From positions 42,874 through 106,873 of the forward strand of contig SKCR01033436.1 in assembly GCA_019454045.1 (NCBI GenBank): a stretch of DNA of 64,000 nucleotides, written 5' to 3'. Positions 23,221 to 33,556 of this stretch are shown here, piece by piece. The position numbers and the translations under genes were made by a program. Below the pieces are notes generated by a model. That model did not search any database. It was not told where the DNA came from and was given only the letters and a program-made list of their open reading frames with translations. Every line of letters begins with the position of its first letter. Within the stretch, counting starts at the first letter, position 1. This DNA comes from Zanthoxylum bungeanum. Its lineage: Eukaryota > Streptophyta > Magnoliopsida > Sapindales > Rutaceae.

Positions 23221-23531
23221 AACACTGTTCCCATATCTTTGTGACGCCATCACCGCGGGTTTCCAGTGATTTGAAAAGCTCTCTTCCGCATCTGCCATCA
23301 CCGAAAGCAAAGCCTACCCTCTGATTTCCCGTCACATCATGGCGTAAAAGTACTATGTCACGCCTTTTCATTAATGATGACAGCCTGTAAGATCTCAAAT
23401 ACGAAAGTAGATTTCAGAAGGAAAAGTCCAACTACTCTGATCTCACGTCGGTCTTCAAGAGGTCGGCCAAGTGATCTGCCGAGCTGCCCAAACTGTTCCC
23501 GTCCTGACCCAAAATATCCGTACTCATCAAC
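23221..23531 (-). mobile_element. Tat 5' LTR, start (continues from 9,966)
   Basis: Follows the right-hand TATAC of Copia I. It probably ends near 23,531, where plus-strand ACTCATCAAC mirrors the other LTR end, TGTTGACGAGT. Joined to 9,667-9,966 it gives an LTR of about 610 bp. The last base of the expected CA end is changed. Confidence 0.55.
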
Positions 23532-25100
23532 TTATTCCAGGAGGTAAGATAAAACCAAACCGAGCCACCGGTCTACTGTGGTCGGCCGGTTCCGAGAAGA
23601 AAGTGTTTAGATTCTCTGACTGTCCGAGAAATGACCAATACATCTTATCCTCCAAAAAATGGGAAATTCCCTCTTTACCCGTGCTGATCTGTTCAAACAT
23701 CTTAGCAGAAGGTGAGAAAAGAGAGCTAATGGAGTTTCCTCGGAGAAATACAGATGTATTCATATGGTCACATGGGGACATACCTGAGATAGATATAAAC
23801 TTAGCTTGCCATCAGCTAACAATCAACTGGGTTGTCAAGTAAGTGCAACAAAGACATAGGCAGCTTGTGTTGGAGAGAAACCATATTATTTCTGATAAGG
23901 TTGACCGATTACTGAAAGCGAACATCAAAAGAGAAGTGAGGTATCCTGAAATTTGTGGTCCAGAAGAAGAATGAGAAGTGGAGAGTGTGTGGAATACACC
24001 GACTAGAACAAGACATGCCCAAAAGACCCTTATCCACTCCTAAAAATAGACCAGTTTGTAGATGCGACAACGGGGTATGAAAGGATGCCCTTTCTAGATC
24101 CATACAGTGGATACAACCAGATCCCTCTTCACCTGGATGATCAGGAAAATATGACTATTATAATGACTCGAATCATATACTGTTATAGAGTCATGCCTTT
24201 TAGGTTAAAAAATGGGGGGGGGGGGGGGGGTCCACTTATCAAAGGATTATCAACACCAGTTTTTGAGATCTGGTCGGAAATATTGTAAAAGCCTACATTG
24301 ATAATCCAGTGGTGAAAACTTTACAAGCTCGTAACCTAATCGCAAACCTGAAAAATGTATTTGAAGTACTTTATAGACACAAGTTGAGGCTCAAACCCGT
24401 TAAATATGCCTTCGAGGTTTTGATCAAAAATTTTTTGGGGCACATAGTGAAGCAAAAGGGAATACAGGCCATTCCGATCCAAGTCAAAGCTCTGCTAGAA
24501 GCCACCATCCTCAAGCAGCAAGAGGGATGTTCAAGTTCAGGTTGGAAGGGTTGCAGCCCTTAGCAGATTTATCTCCAGAATGTCCAATAGATTTCAGGAA
24601 TTTTTCAAAGTGATCAAATTCAAGGACGATGCATCTTGGGGACCGGAGGAAACTGAGGCCTTAGAGAATTTGAATAGCTATATAAGACAGCCTCTGATCT
24701 TGTCTGTCCCTAGATCGGGGAAGATTTATTTCTATAATTGGCAATATTTCATTATTCAATCAGTGATATCCTGCTGAGAGAAGAAGAATGATGATAAAAG
24801 CCAAGATTATTTACCAGTTGTACCTTGTTAAATGCTCAAACCAGATTACGACAGCTGAGAAATTGGTTGTTGCCTTACACCATGCTAAAGAGAAGTTTCG
24901 GCATCACTTTGAGGGTCATAAGATCATAGTGGTCACCTTCTATCCAGTACAATCTATTATCAATAAGCCAAACGTGATGGGTTGAGTCGGGAAGATGGCG
25001 ATGAAACTCTTTGTCTATGACATTGAGTACCGACCCTGGACTACCAGGAAAGGCCAGATGTTAGCTAATTTCCTACTTGAGTGCGAGCTACTCTGGAGGA
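23532..25100 (+). pseudogene. Tat A reverse transcriptase remnant
   Basis: Plus-strand pol opposite in direction to the flanking Tat gag. Pieces include RNTDVFIWSHGDIPEIDI (RT N-terminal linker), a decayed palm around 23,920-24,060, then FLDPYSGYNQIPLHLDDQEN and YCYRVMPFRLKN (24,090-24,215). The palm is disrupted at 24,214 by a 17-G run. Further on are GHIVKQKGI and ETEALENLNSYIRQP, the connection domain. Stops and frameshifts are numerous. The YVDD segment is not readable. Confidence 0.8.
24214..24230 (+). repeat. Poly-G run of 17 in RT
   Basis: Seventeen consecutive G where the family codes for an N-A-G-A-T-Y segment. The flanks 'aaaaat' and 'tccacttatcaaagg' still align with RT. It is either a homopolymer expansion or an assembly error. 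Confidence 0.9.
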
Positions 25101-25740
25101 TGAAACTTTATGCCCGATCAACTTAAAGAATAAAGTTTGGAGGCTATACATAGATGGATCCAACAATCAATCTAGAGCATGAGTTGGTTTGTATCTTGTG
25201 AGCTCGAAAGGTTTGGTGATTGAACAAGTTGTCTGATTGTTATTTCCAGCTACTAATAATGAAATAGAGTATGAAGCACTGATTGTAAGTATTATGCTGG
25301 CAAAGGGCCTATGTGTAAGGAAATAAATGTCTATAGTGATTCAGCCCTGGTAGTTTCGCAGCGGCATGAAGATTTTACCCTTTAAACGAAATCCATATAG
25401 AATAATTTTTAAACCTTGCCAAATAATTGGTGTCAACTTTTGAAGAATTTCGAATCCATCAGATTCCGTGATGAGAGAATTCGGAGGTGAATCACTTGGC
25501 CACAATGGCTTCGGGGGCAGTCAAGGCTTTATGTAGAGAGACATGTATAGCCACCATATTTGAGCCCTCAATCTGTCAAATTGAATTGATGATTAAGAAT
25601 ATGGGCTCCAATTGTTCATGGATGGACCCATACATTGAGTAATTGTAGCACCAAACACTTTCTGCATACCCAAACAAAGCCCGTTGGATATAGCAGAATT
25701 CCAATAGGTATTGCTTGGTAGACCGGGATCTATACAGAAG
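25100..25740 (+). pseudogene. Tat A RNase H and start of integrase
   Basis: LYIDGSNNQSRA near 25,145, followed by FPATNNEIEYEALIVS near 25,245, is the archaeal-type second RNase H that marks the Tat clade. Then NHLATMASGAVKAL near 25,490 (end of RNase H linker) and YCLVDRDLY near 25,710, the segment before the integrase zinc finger. The frame stops at 25,740 because element Y is inserted, and resumes at 37,458. Confidence 0.85.
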
Positions 25741-26014
25741 TGTAGACATTGTATTTTACACATAACCCGGTGATGAGTCTCTTATGGGAACACACCAGAA
25801 AGATTTGGAAAAGTTACTAAGTTTAATGCTGGAAGGGAAAGAAACCCCCAGAAGATCCAAAAGAGTTAGCTACCAAAGCTAGTCGGATGTCACAGATGTC
25901 TTACCAGACATCTAAATCAAGTCCGTCCGGATATGCCCTAAAGACCAATCGAATATGCGTTGGATTTCTAGTTTTGCAGAAAGATTGGATTTTTTTTCAT
26001 TCTTAGCCAGTTTC

Positions 26015-26023
26015 TATAAAAGC
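26015..26023 (+). promoter_or_regulatory. TATA box of Y 5' LTR
   Basis: CTATAAAAG, matching the Y' LTR box at 37,967. Confidence 0.65.
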
Positions 26024-26245
26024 TTATTCTCCTTCTTAACTGATTTCCTAAATAAGGGGATTTTTTCCTTATTAACCAAGCCCTGTACACTATAAAAAAA
26101 AGGGATTAAACACACAAAAAAAAATGGGGGAATTGAATTCAAGAATACAAGAAACCAAAAACACAACATCCTTAAAATCCATTCTCCAATAAGACCTAGT
26201 AAAACCAACACTTCAGGATTGTTCTCAGAGCTGGGCTACACTCAA

Positions 26246-26260
26246 AGGTACAACCTGAGG
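26246..26260 (+). promoter_or_regulatory. Conserved LTR motif AGGTNNNACCTGAGG (Y)
   Basis: AGGTACAACCTGAGG, about 230 nt after the TATA box. Confidence 0.6.
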
Positions 26261-26394
26261 GCCAGAAAACCAAAAAATCCACATATTTTATTTTCATAAT
26301 GACGCTGTGATGTCCGACCGTACATACACTTATCATACAAAATGTCTGGCCACGCAACTGCCTACATCTGACCGCCTATTTTCCGTTGTATACA

Positions 26395-26480
26395 TGATGG
26401 AAACCTGGACGTAAGTTCCATAGCCGATTTCGAATGGACGGTAATATGGTTCGCACTCATGAGACAACTCCATGTACTAC
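26395..26480 (+). other. Structured LTR block, copy 3 (Y 5' LTR)
   Basis: Outer arms GTTGTA and TACTAC pair at 5 of 6 positions. The inner arm is degraded on the left (ACATG opposite CCGAT). It starts 380 nt after the TATA box. Confidence 0.5.
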
Positions 26481-26834
26481 ATGAAAATGGGTGTACGTAG
26501 TTTTATTTTTTCCTCATCATTATCATATTGTCTTTGTCTTTTTTGTATATTAACTGTTTATTTACTTTATTATTATTTTATTCTTGATCTAACCAATTTC
26601 TGGTGTTGTTATGGCTATTATCTGGGTGTAATTCCAAGTCTGCGATCCTACTGGAATACGTAGTAAGTCTGGCTGGCCTTCTCACAGGTCCGATCGGACA
26701 TGTAGAGGTGATATATATCTGGCCTGATCTAAGATATATTTGACTAAATTTATTTATGAGTTATTATTATTACTATTTCCTTTATTATCTTTATGAATGT
26801 GTGCCTGTTATGTAAAATATAAAATTATTTTATG

Positions 26835-27030
26835 TGATTCTTGCATTATAAGACATGTGGATCCTCTTTTAAGTCTGGATATTATACTGGCATCAGTAAG
26901 GGACTATCCAGAATAGTCCATTCCTGATGCCAGTAAGGGACTATCCAGAATAAAAAGTTGATCTGACATGTGGATCCTCTTTAATGTGATTCTTGCATTA
27001 TAAGACATGTGGATCCTCTTTACGGTTGGA
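26835..27030 (+). repeat. Scrambled local duplications in Y LTR
   Basis: 'gccagtaagggactatccagaata'-type segments occur twice, and 'gacatgtggatcctcttt' three times, interleaved. Other Y-type LTRs have each segment once (37,207 and 38,814). Confidence 0.75.
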
Positions 27031-27837
27031 CCTTGCGAGGGGTGTAGTGAGAACTTAATCATTCCTAGTGTCTTATACTAGGTGTGACTTCTTTATTCTT
27101 TGATTAATTCTGCGTGGACTATTCGTGCTCTCTACGAGCTGTGAGCTCAACAGTGTTATGGTTGTCGACGTCATAGGTGTAGGCACTGCATTTTTACACA
27201 TAAGTCCCTATGATGAGTCTCATTTTGGAGACACTACCTTTTAAGTCACGGAGGTCACGGGAAACGGATATCGGAAGGGGAAATTCAGAATAAATAAGGT
27301 TCACTGTTTTCGTTAGTGCTGCGTTCGTGTTTACGTTCGAACGTCAAACGGATTGCGGGCGTTCGTGCCGCATTCGAGGAAACGTTCGAACGGTGTCGGT
27401 AATTCTGGTTTTGCTGCTAGCCTCACATCCAGCCCAATTAGCCCCCCAAAGCCCATAAAACACATCCCAATTAAATAAATAAATATTAATTAAAACATTA
27501 ACTAAATAAGATAATAATTAAATAATTAAATAATTAAATAAAACATATACCAAACATAAAATAAACAATTACCAACTTAAACTAAAATCATGCCTAAATT
27601 AAACAAATCACATACTAAATCAAATATAATCATACCAAGTTAAAATCAATCAACCAATTAAAGCCAATCATATATTTGACTTCATAATCTAATAAAGATA
27701 ATTACCAATCTAAAATATTGTATTCCTAAACCAAACCAAATCAAATCCCTTGCTTCCCTTAACCAAACCAAATCAAATCCCTCTTTAATTAGCCAAATCC
27801 CTTTCCTTGTCAAGCCCAACCCTTTGCCTATAAAAAG

Positions 27838-27847
27838 AACCATTCAC
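27838..27847 (+). promoter_or_regulatory. TATA box of X2
   Basis: CTATAAAAAG, followed 20 nt later by four 'ctagtcc' units of 7-8 bp (27,861-27,893). Confidence 0.6.
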
Positions 27848-28113
27848 CAACCTTCTCAACGCTAGTCCCTAGTCCCTAGTCCCTAGTCCCTAGCTCATAC
27901 ACAACACACATAAAAATTAAAGGAAGAACACACTCAAGAAAAAGGAAGCAAAAGATAAAGAGGAAACGGCAGTGAAACCACAAGGAAACAGCAGCAAAAC
28001 GGACTCAAAACAGTAAGACAACGAACGAGAATAGTGAACCAGTGAACCGGGAGAGTTGCGGAGCATCCACCCTTCCGACGATCGTGTACCGTACATCTGA
28101 GAGGTGATTTAAA

Positions 28114-28128
28114 AGGTTAGACCTGAGG
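28114..28128 (+). promoter_or_regulatory. Conserved LTR motif AGGTNNNACCTGAGG (X2)
   Basis: AGGTTAGACCTGAGG, identical to X1, about 275 nt after the TATA box. Confidence 0.6.
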
Positions 28129-28242
28129 GTACCTTTTCATTAGTTTATATTCGTTTTTTTATTATTATTAAATTCTATTCGCATGAGAGTCGTTTATGGA
28201 TGCATGTTGTGGCTTGAATGAAATGGAAGAATGTCGTCTCTT

Positions 28243-28338
28243 GTGGTATATAGGATGGAAACCCAGACGTAAATTCCGTAGCCGAATCCGAATGGACGGT
28301 AGTGCGGTCTGTACATGGGACACAACTCCACGTATCAC
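28243..28338 (+). other. Structured LTR block, copy 4 (X2)
   Basis: Outer arms GTGGTA and TATCAC pair with one G-U wobble. It starts 405 nt after the TATA box, close to the spacing in Y. Confidence 0.6.
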
Positions 28339-28425
28339 TTGAGTAAACATCACATTCTCTTGTGTTGTGTTGCTTTGGTTTATTTATTTCTTGTCATTTA
28401 AATTCTGTATGTTGCTTATTCTCGT

Positions 28426-28890
28426 ATGATATGATCGAGTGCATGGGCTTAGTAAGTGCGATGAAAGGTTCCCTAATTGGAGGGGTTAAAAATCCTTCAC
28501 CACGACGCTTTGCCGCACCGATTGATGTGTGTTCGGTTGAATGCGAGATACGTTCAATCGAGCATACCTAGTTTGATATGATTGTCTTTATTTTCGTATG
28601 CATGATTCAACCGAGCGCATGGGTTTAGTAAGTGCGATGTGAGATCCCCTATGGGGAGGGGCTAAAACCCTTTACCACGATGCTTTGCCGCGCCGGTTGA
28701 TGTGTGCCCGGTTGGATACAAGATACGTTCAATCGGGCACACTATGTTTAATATCATTGCTTTTAATTCTTTGTGTGCACTATTCAGTTGAGCGCATGGG
28801 CTTAGTATGTTGGTCTAAAGGTCCTCTCTTTGAGAGATCAAGAGCCCCAAAAGGCCACCTTTACGGCAGTACTTCGTCGCGCCCCATTAT
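28426..28890 (+). repeat. Tandem array of about 175-bp units in X2
   Basis: Three units collinear with those in X1 (15,585-16,065), each with 'gcgcatgggcttagta' or a close variant. Confidence 0.85.
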
Positions 28891-28934
28891 TTTGTTGTTT
28901 ATGTATTGTGTCCCATTTCATGCATCAGGTCTGT

Positions 28935-29155
28935 TCCCGTTCGAACGCGTTTACGAACGCAACTCGAACGCGCAAGCATTTTTGCCTTATCATGCATCAG
29001 GTCTCATTTCCGTTCGAACGCGTTCACGAACGCCATACGAACGCGAGCATTCTGTTTCATTTCCGTTCGAACGCGTTATCAAACGCTACTCGAACGTGAG
29101 CATTCTGTTTCATTTCCGTTCGAACGCGTTTACGAATGCTACACGAACGTGAACA
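28935..29155 (+). repeat. TTCGAACGCGTT palindrome array in X2
   Basis: Four units with centres at 28,940, 29,013, 29,066 and 29,119 (spacing 73, 53, 53), the same phasing as X1, with one unit fewer. Confidence 0.85.
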
Positions 29156-29710
29156 CACTGAACTGAGTCTGTCTTATCATATTCATGCATAATTGCCTCT
29201 TGGTTGATCTTTCTTGTGTTATATAGCCAACCATATTGTTTGTATTCCTGCATTTATCCATTCTATGTGTTCTTGGGATTGTATTCAAGCATGATTAGGC
29301 TGTTAGCATGTTATTTGGTTAATAGGTTTATGAGATAGTACTCAAGCATGATTATGTTATTCTTAGTTTTCCATATCATAGGATTGAAATATGTTCATGA
29401 GATTGCCATGTGATGTTGCATGTTGTGATGAACTTGTTGATGTATGCATATGAATTTAGAAGCATGATATTTTTGGAAATAAATGTTATTCAAGCCTGGT
29501 TAAATTTTTACATAAATCCTTTTATTACAAGTGACATAAGTAAGGGACCGTTCCGAACCCAACGGTTTGAGGTCTTCCCTTGCGAGGGGTGAGTGCGGCC
29601 TTAAATCTTTGTCCCGGTTCACACCGGGTGGCGACTCCATGTTATTTCGTACTTCCCAGGTTCTGTTGTCTACAATAGGCATAGCGGTAATCCCCGCTTC
29701 GTTCCTACAG

Positions 29711-29736
29711 ATCGTGACTCAAATGGGGATTGGGAG
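29711..29736 (+). other. Primer binding site of Y (degenerate)
   Basis: TGACTCAAATGGGGATTGG just inside the LTR, resembling the TGGCGACTCCGCTGGGGA sites of Ogre/Tat elements. The match is partial. Confidence 0.5.
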
Positions 29737-30724
29737 ACCGCCTTGAAAAATACCTTGTAGTATAAATGTCAAGACAGAAGTGAATCATATCTTTATTATT
29801 TTGCATACTCTTTAAACCATATGGCGTTGCATATCATGAAATCGCTTTCACTCAAGCTGGTAAATCATTATGTGATGATACCCATCACTTGTTGGCACGT
29901 CCCCTTAAGATATAAAAAAGGTGCATCCATTGGTCGTTCGAATCCTTGGGTTGGAAGACTTAGTTATGGACAACCCTTCGCCAATGAGAGCCTAAGTCTA
30001 ACCCTAATAAGCCCACAAGTGAGCCAATAGTTATTTTCCCCTAGGAATAAACCTTCATATTGCTTGTGTTTAGGCCCTAACCATTTGAAGTGGATTGACC
30101 ATCTTACCAAAGGACATAAACTTGTTAGGCCTTTTCAACTAGGACAAATGTGCATTCTAAGATAATGGGGCCAATTACTTCGAAACGTCTAGGGGCCAAT
30201 TACTCTGAAACGCCTATGGGCCAACTTGTATGACACCCTTCTTGGGCCTATAGTATTTAGTTAAGGTTCAAATGTGCTAAAGTAAAATGTTCACCTCGCA
30301 TTGGCGCACTTGAAAGTTCCTAAATATTATTGAGCCCATCCCCAAATGACCGTGGTTACAGAGGTTTTAATTCATCATTTTTAAACAATGACACTATCTC
30401 ATATTAGGCTTAGTCATTTTGTAAATAGGTGGACTTTGTCTTTTAAAGATGAATGAAACCAAAGTAGCTAAGGGTTACCCTTTAGCGTATGAGAGAACGA
30501 GTATTGTATACCCCTCATTGGTGCATAAGCTAAGCCAAACCTATGGTAGATATGGATTTACCATATGTGCGAGAGAGATAAGTTTGGAATGATGTATGTT
30601 GTGTAAACACGCCTTGTATTTCATACATCTCATGCATACATGCATCCCTATATCTCATACATCATGCTGAGCGTTGGGTTAAAAAGAAAGGAAAACTAGT
30701 CAAGAAATAGATAACAATTGAAAG
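29737..30724 (+). other. Y leader
   Basis: Non-coding, about 1 kb. 'gaaatcgctttcactcaa' and 'cgaacccttgggt...gacaacccttcgccaa' recur in the Y' leader (39,170-39,390), so it is a family leader. Poly-purine patches; no ORF of note. Confidence 0.6.
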
Positions 30725-32400
30725 AATGTCCAGCACTGACAGTTTCTGAATAGACCAATTGGAAGTCATCGGGAACAACATAGCAGAACAACTACAGACC
30801 ATGATAAATACCATGGCCAATCAAGCAGTAATTTAGGTAGTGGGGGCCAAGATTAGCGGCAAAAAGTGTGAGGAGGCCGAAAGTATGATTGAAACGATAA
30901 AGAATACATAACATAAAATGTTGCAGGGAAATTGGCCAAGTCCCATACCGAGGTTGTATTACAAAGGTTGAAGGAAGAAATAGAGGTGGTGATCTAGAAA
31001 ATGAAGGGTAAAGATGAGAACCTACTGGACTATAATGCCATGGATTTTAAGGAGTAATTACCCCCCCCATTTTACGATTCCCAAAATGACGAAGTTTAAT
31101 GGGAGCGGAGACCCAAAAGTTCACCTATGATAATATGTCTCTTTGATAAGTTCGACCGGATTATCCCAATGTCAAGTACAGAAGATGTTTGGAATGTCAT
31201 TAGAATGAGCCCCAATGGTAAGGTACCACAATCGCGACAAGAAAATAAAGGATGATTAGAGAGTCTTAGCGGAAGCCTTCCTAAACCAATACGTCACAGA
31301 CATAAAGATAGATGTGTCGCTCTGTGACTTGGAGAACACCAAACAAAAGCCAAACGAGAGTTTTAATGAGTATGTAGACCGCTGGAGAAGCTAGCTTCTA
31401 AAGATGCAGACACGGGCCTCTGTGAAAGATCAAATCAAGATGATAATCAAGGGGACTAAGCCCTTCATCTACACCAAGTTGAGAAAAATGACCTCCATGA
31501 TCTCAAAATTTCGACAGCTAAAGGAGACACTCATGGACATAGAAGAGGAAAAGTCAAAAATAGGAAGTTCTACAGCCAAAACAAAAGAACTTCAGTGGGC
31601 CTTCATGAGCTAAACCCACCCTAGCCAAATTCAGTGCTATCCGCAATTGCATATTTTCCAACCTCGGCATGCCTCTATCGAGGGTATTCGAAAAAAAAAA
31701 AAGACAAGGCCTATTGAAACCCTTAGACCCCAAACCATTACCGAATCTCCTACCTCAACACCTTAATCTAGACTAATATTGTTACTTTCATTAAAGAAAG
31801 AGTCATGACACTGACAATTGCAATCGTCTTAGACACGAGATCCAAGACCTCATTGATAGCCAAAAAATACCCGACCCTGAAAAGAACCACCCAATATAAA
31901 TAGAAAACCCTTACCTAGCTATAATGTTGTCCCACCACCACCAACTTATATGATAAACTCTGACCTACCCGAAAAATATGTCCTATAAATCTTCCACTTG
32001 TAGACTAGTTTTATAAGAATATATGGCAGTAGCGATAGTGAAGCTGAAGAAGGTAATGAGTTTTGGGAAAGGTTTTCCAGCAGTGCAAGGAAAGATTTAA
32101 AGGAATGACTAGAAGCGGTAAGTTCTACAATGACACTGTAAAAATGAAGGGATATGAGAAGGAGAGAAAGATAATGAGGAAGGGAAGTGAGAAGATGATG
32201 CGGTGCTCAACAATTGAAGAAAACTCGAGCGCGAATCAGTATATGGGTCTTGTTATATTCCTCTCAATGACACATAAGAGCCATGGTCGAGGCTTTAGGA
32301 AAAATAATAGTACCCACAGACATAGACCTAACGACAGTCATACGATATGTCTATGGAGAGAAAAAAATGAGTAATCACTTTCTCTGAAGAAGAACTCACA
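30725..32400 (+). pseudogene. Y gag
   Basis: The start is near 30,725 (MSSTDSF then a stop). The frame is broken many times but parallels the Y' gag. Readable parts are NNIAEQLQTMINTMANQAV near 30,770, SSTEDVWNVI near 31,180, and the nearly open MQTRASVKDQIKMI.. block at 31,404-31,613. A Cys-His segment ends in EIQDLIDS near 31,860. It encodes the capsid/nucleocapsid portion. A poly-A run at 31,689 adds a frameshift. Confidence 0.7.
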
Positions 32401-32735
32401 ATGGAAGGAAAAAAACCACAACCATCTATTATTCATCAAAGCAGAAGTTATGGGAAAGGACCTCATGTGTAATGGTGGATGATGGGATCTCGATTAATAA
32501 TTGCTCAATTAGGATTTTACCCAGACTAGGCATCCGATCAGAGGAGCTAATCCATTCCGATATAATAATCAAGCCCTACGATGATAGCAAACGGAGGGTA
32601 GAAGGCACTTTCACAACCACGGTCAAGGTAGGTCATATTGAAGACGGTGCTGAATTCACAGTGTTAAATATCCCAGCCATATTTGTATTACTTTTGGGAA
32701 GGCCTTGGTTCCACAAACTTGGAGGAGTGCCGTGA
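32400..32735 (+). pseudogene. Y retropepsin
   Basis: MVDDGISINNCSIRILPRLG (from 32,472) is the active-site block, with D-D-G where Ogre-type proteases usually have D-N-G or D-T-G. IKPYDDSKRRVEG and VLLLGRPWFHKLGGVP follow, the latter being the conserved C-terminal flap/strand. The open stretch is 87 codons. A frameshift precedes the active-site block and a stop follows GGVP. The assignment to the Ogre/Tat style is confident. Confidence 0.85.
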
Positions 32736-33556
32736 CAACACTACTTCAAATGATTAAGTTCCCGCATAAAGGGGAAACCATCACCATTGGGGCTGAGGCA
32801 GACAATATTGTAGCCACCTTAGAAGTATAGCTGTTTACAAGGTTCCAAGTGGCAACAATTCTTGAAGAGTTGGTATACCCCAAAGTGGCTGGAATTATGG
32901 AAATGATGAACTACGAGCCAAACACTGGATTGGGGAATAGGGTCAAGGCGTAAGAACATTTTCAGATTTCAAATGACAGACAACTAGGAAAAGATTGGGA
33001 TACTGAAGAAATGGTAAATTTGAGGAAGAAAATTAAAAAATTGGAGGACAATTTCGTAAAGACAGGGTATCAATGAGCTCCAGAACCGTGTGAAGTCAAT
33101 GGTATCATTGTGCCAGGCTTTGAAATCTTTGCTTATGTAGTGGATTAAGAATGGAATTCGATAGCGGAATGAGAAAAAGAAGAGAAGAGTAAGGGACTGT
33201 AATCAGAGAACAAACCAGAAGCGGCATAAGAAGAAAAGTTGTTCAAGCTGGAAGAATTAACGCTAGAAGACTCTGCTACGGTCACAGAAAATGAAGTCTA
33301 TAAAGACATTTATATACCCGAACTTTTTGATTGTAACCTTGCATTGAAAATTTATAAGATAAATGATTTTGCTTACTTGTTTGATTTTTCTTCTTTTGAC
33401 ATACATCATGACATGCATGACATTAGCATATTTGACATTAGTACAATTAAAATAGAAACATTTACATTGGTACATGTGAGAACCCAAAGACTATACTAAT
33501 TGTAAGTGGGGTTATCCGTGAAGAGAGGAAATAATTAGAGAACCTATTAAAAACAT
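32736..33556 (+). pseudogene. Y protease-RT spacer
   Basis: Collinear with the acidic spacer between protease and RT of Ogre-like pol. The open piece at 33,239-33,499 starts KLEELTLEDSATV after frame restoration. It has several stops. An intron is known here in some Ogre elements; I cannot locate splice sites. Confidence 0.5.

Larger units (their letters stand above)
27178..29674 (+). mobile_element. Family X solo LTR, copy X2
   Basis: 2,497 bp, TGTAGGCACTG...TTGTCTACA, with perfect ATAGG duplications (27,173-27,177 and 29,675-29,679). Without it the Y LTR reads 'cataggcatagcgg', as at 37,416 and 39,006. It is homologous to X1 end to end, minus the AGCCGAATCC array and the second structured block. 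Confidence 0.92.
25741..29709 (+). mobile_element. Y 5' LTR, split by solo LTR X2
   Basis: LTR parts 25,741-27,177 and 29,675-29,709, about 1.47 kb together. TATA box at 26,015. Part 2 begins with a copy of ATAGG created by the X2 insertion and ends in TTCCTACA beside the primer site. The segment 26,835-27,030 is locally scrambled. Confidence 0.85.

Noticed and set aside
24050..24300. Complete RT domain in Tat A
   Set aside because: The palm is interrupted by the G run and stops, and the YVDD box is unreadable.
28685..29166. 155-codon plus-strand frame in X2, with relatives in X1 (15,935-16,374)
   Set aside because: Follows the LTR tandem arrays; the same arrays are open in all three frames because of their period and composition.
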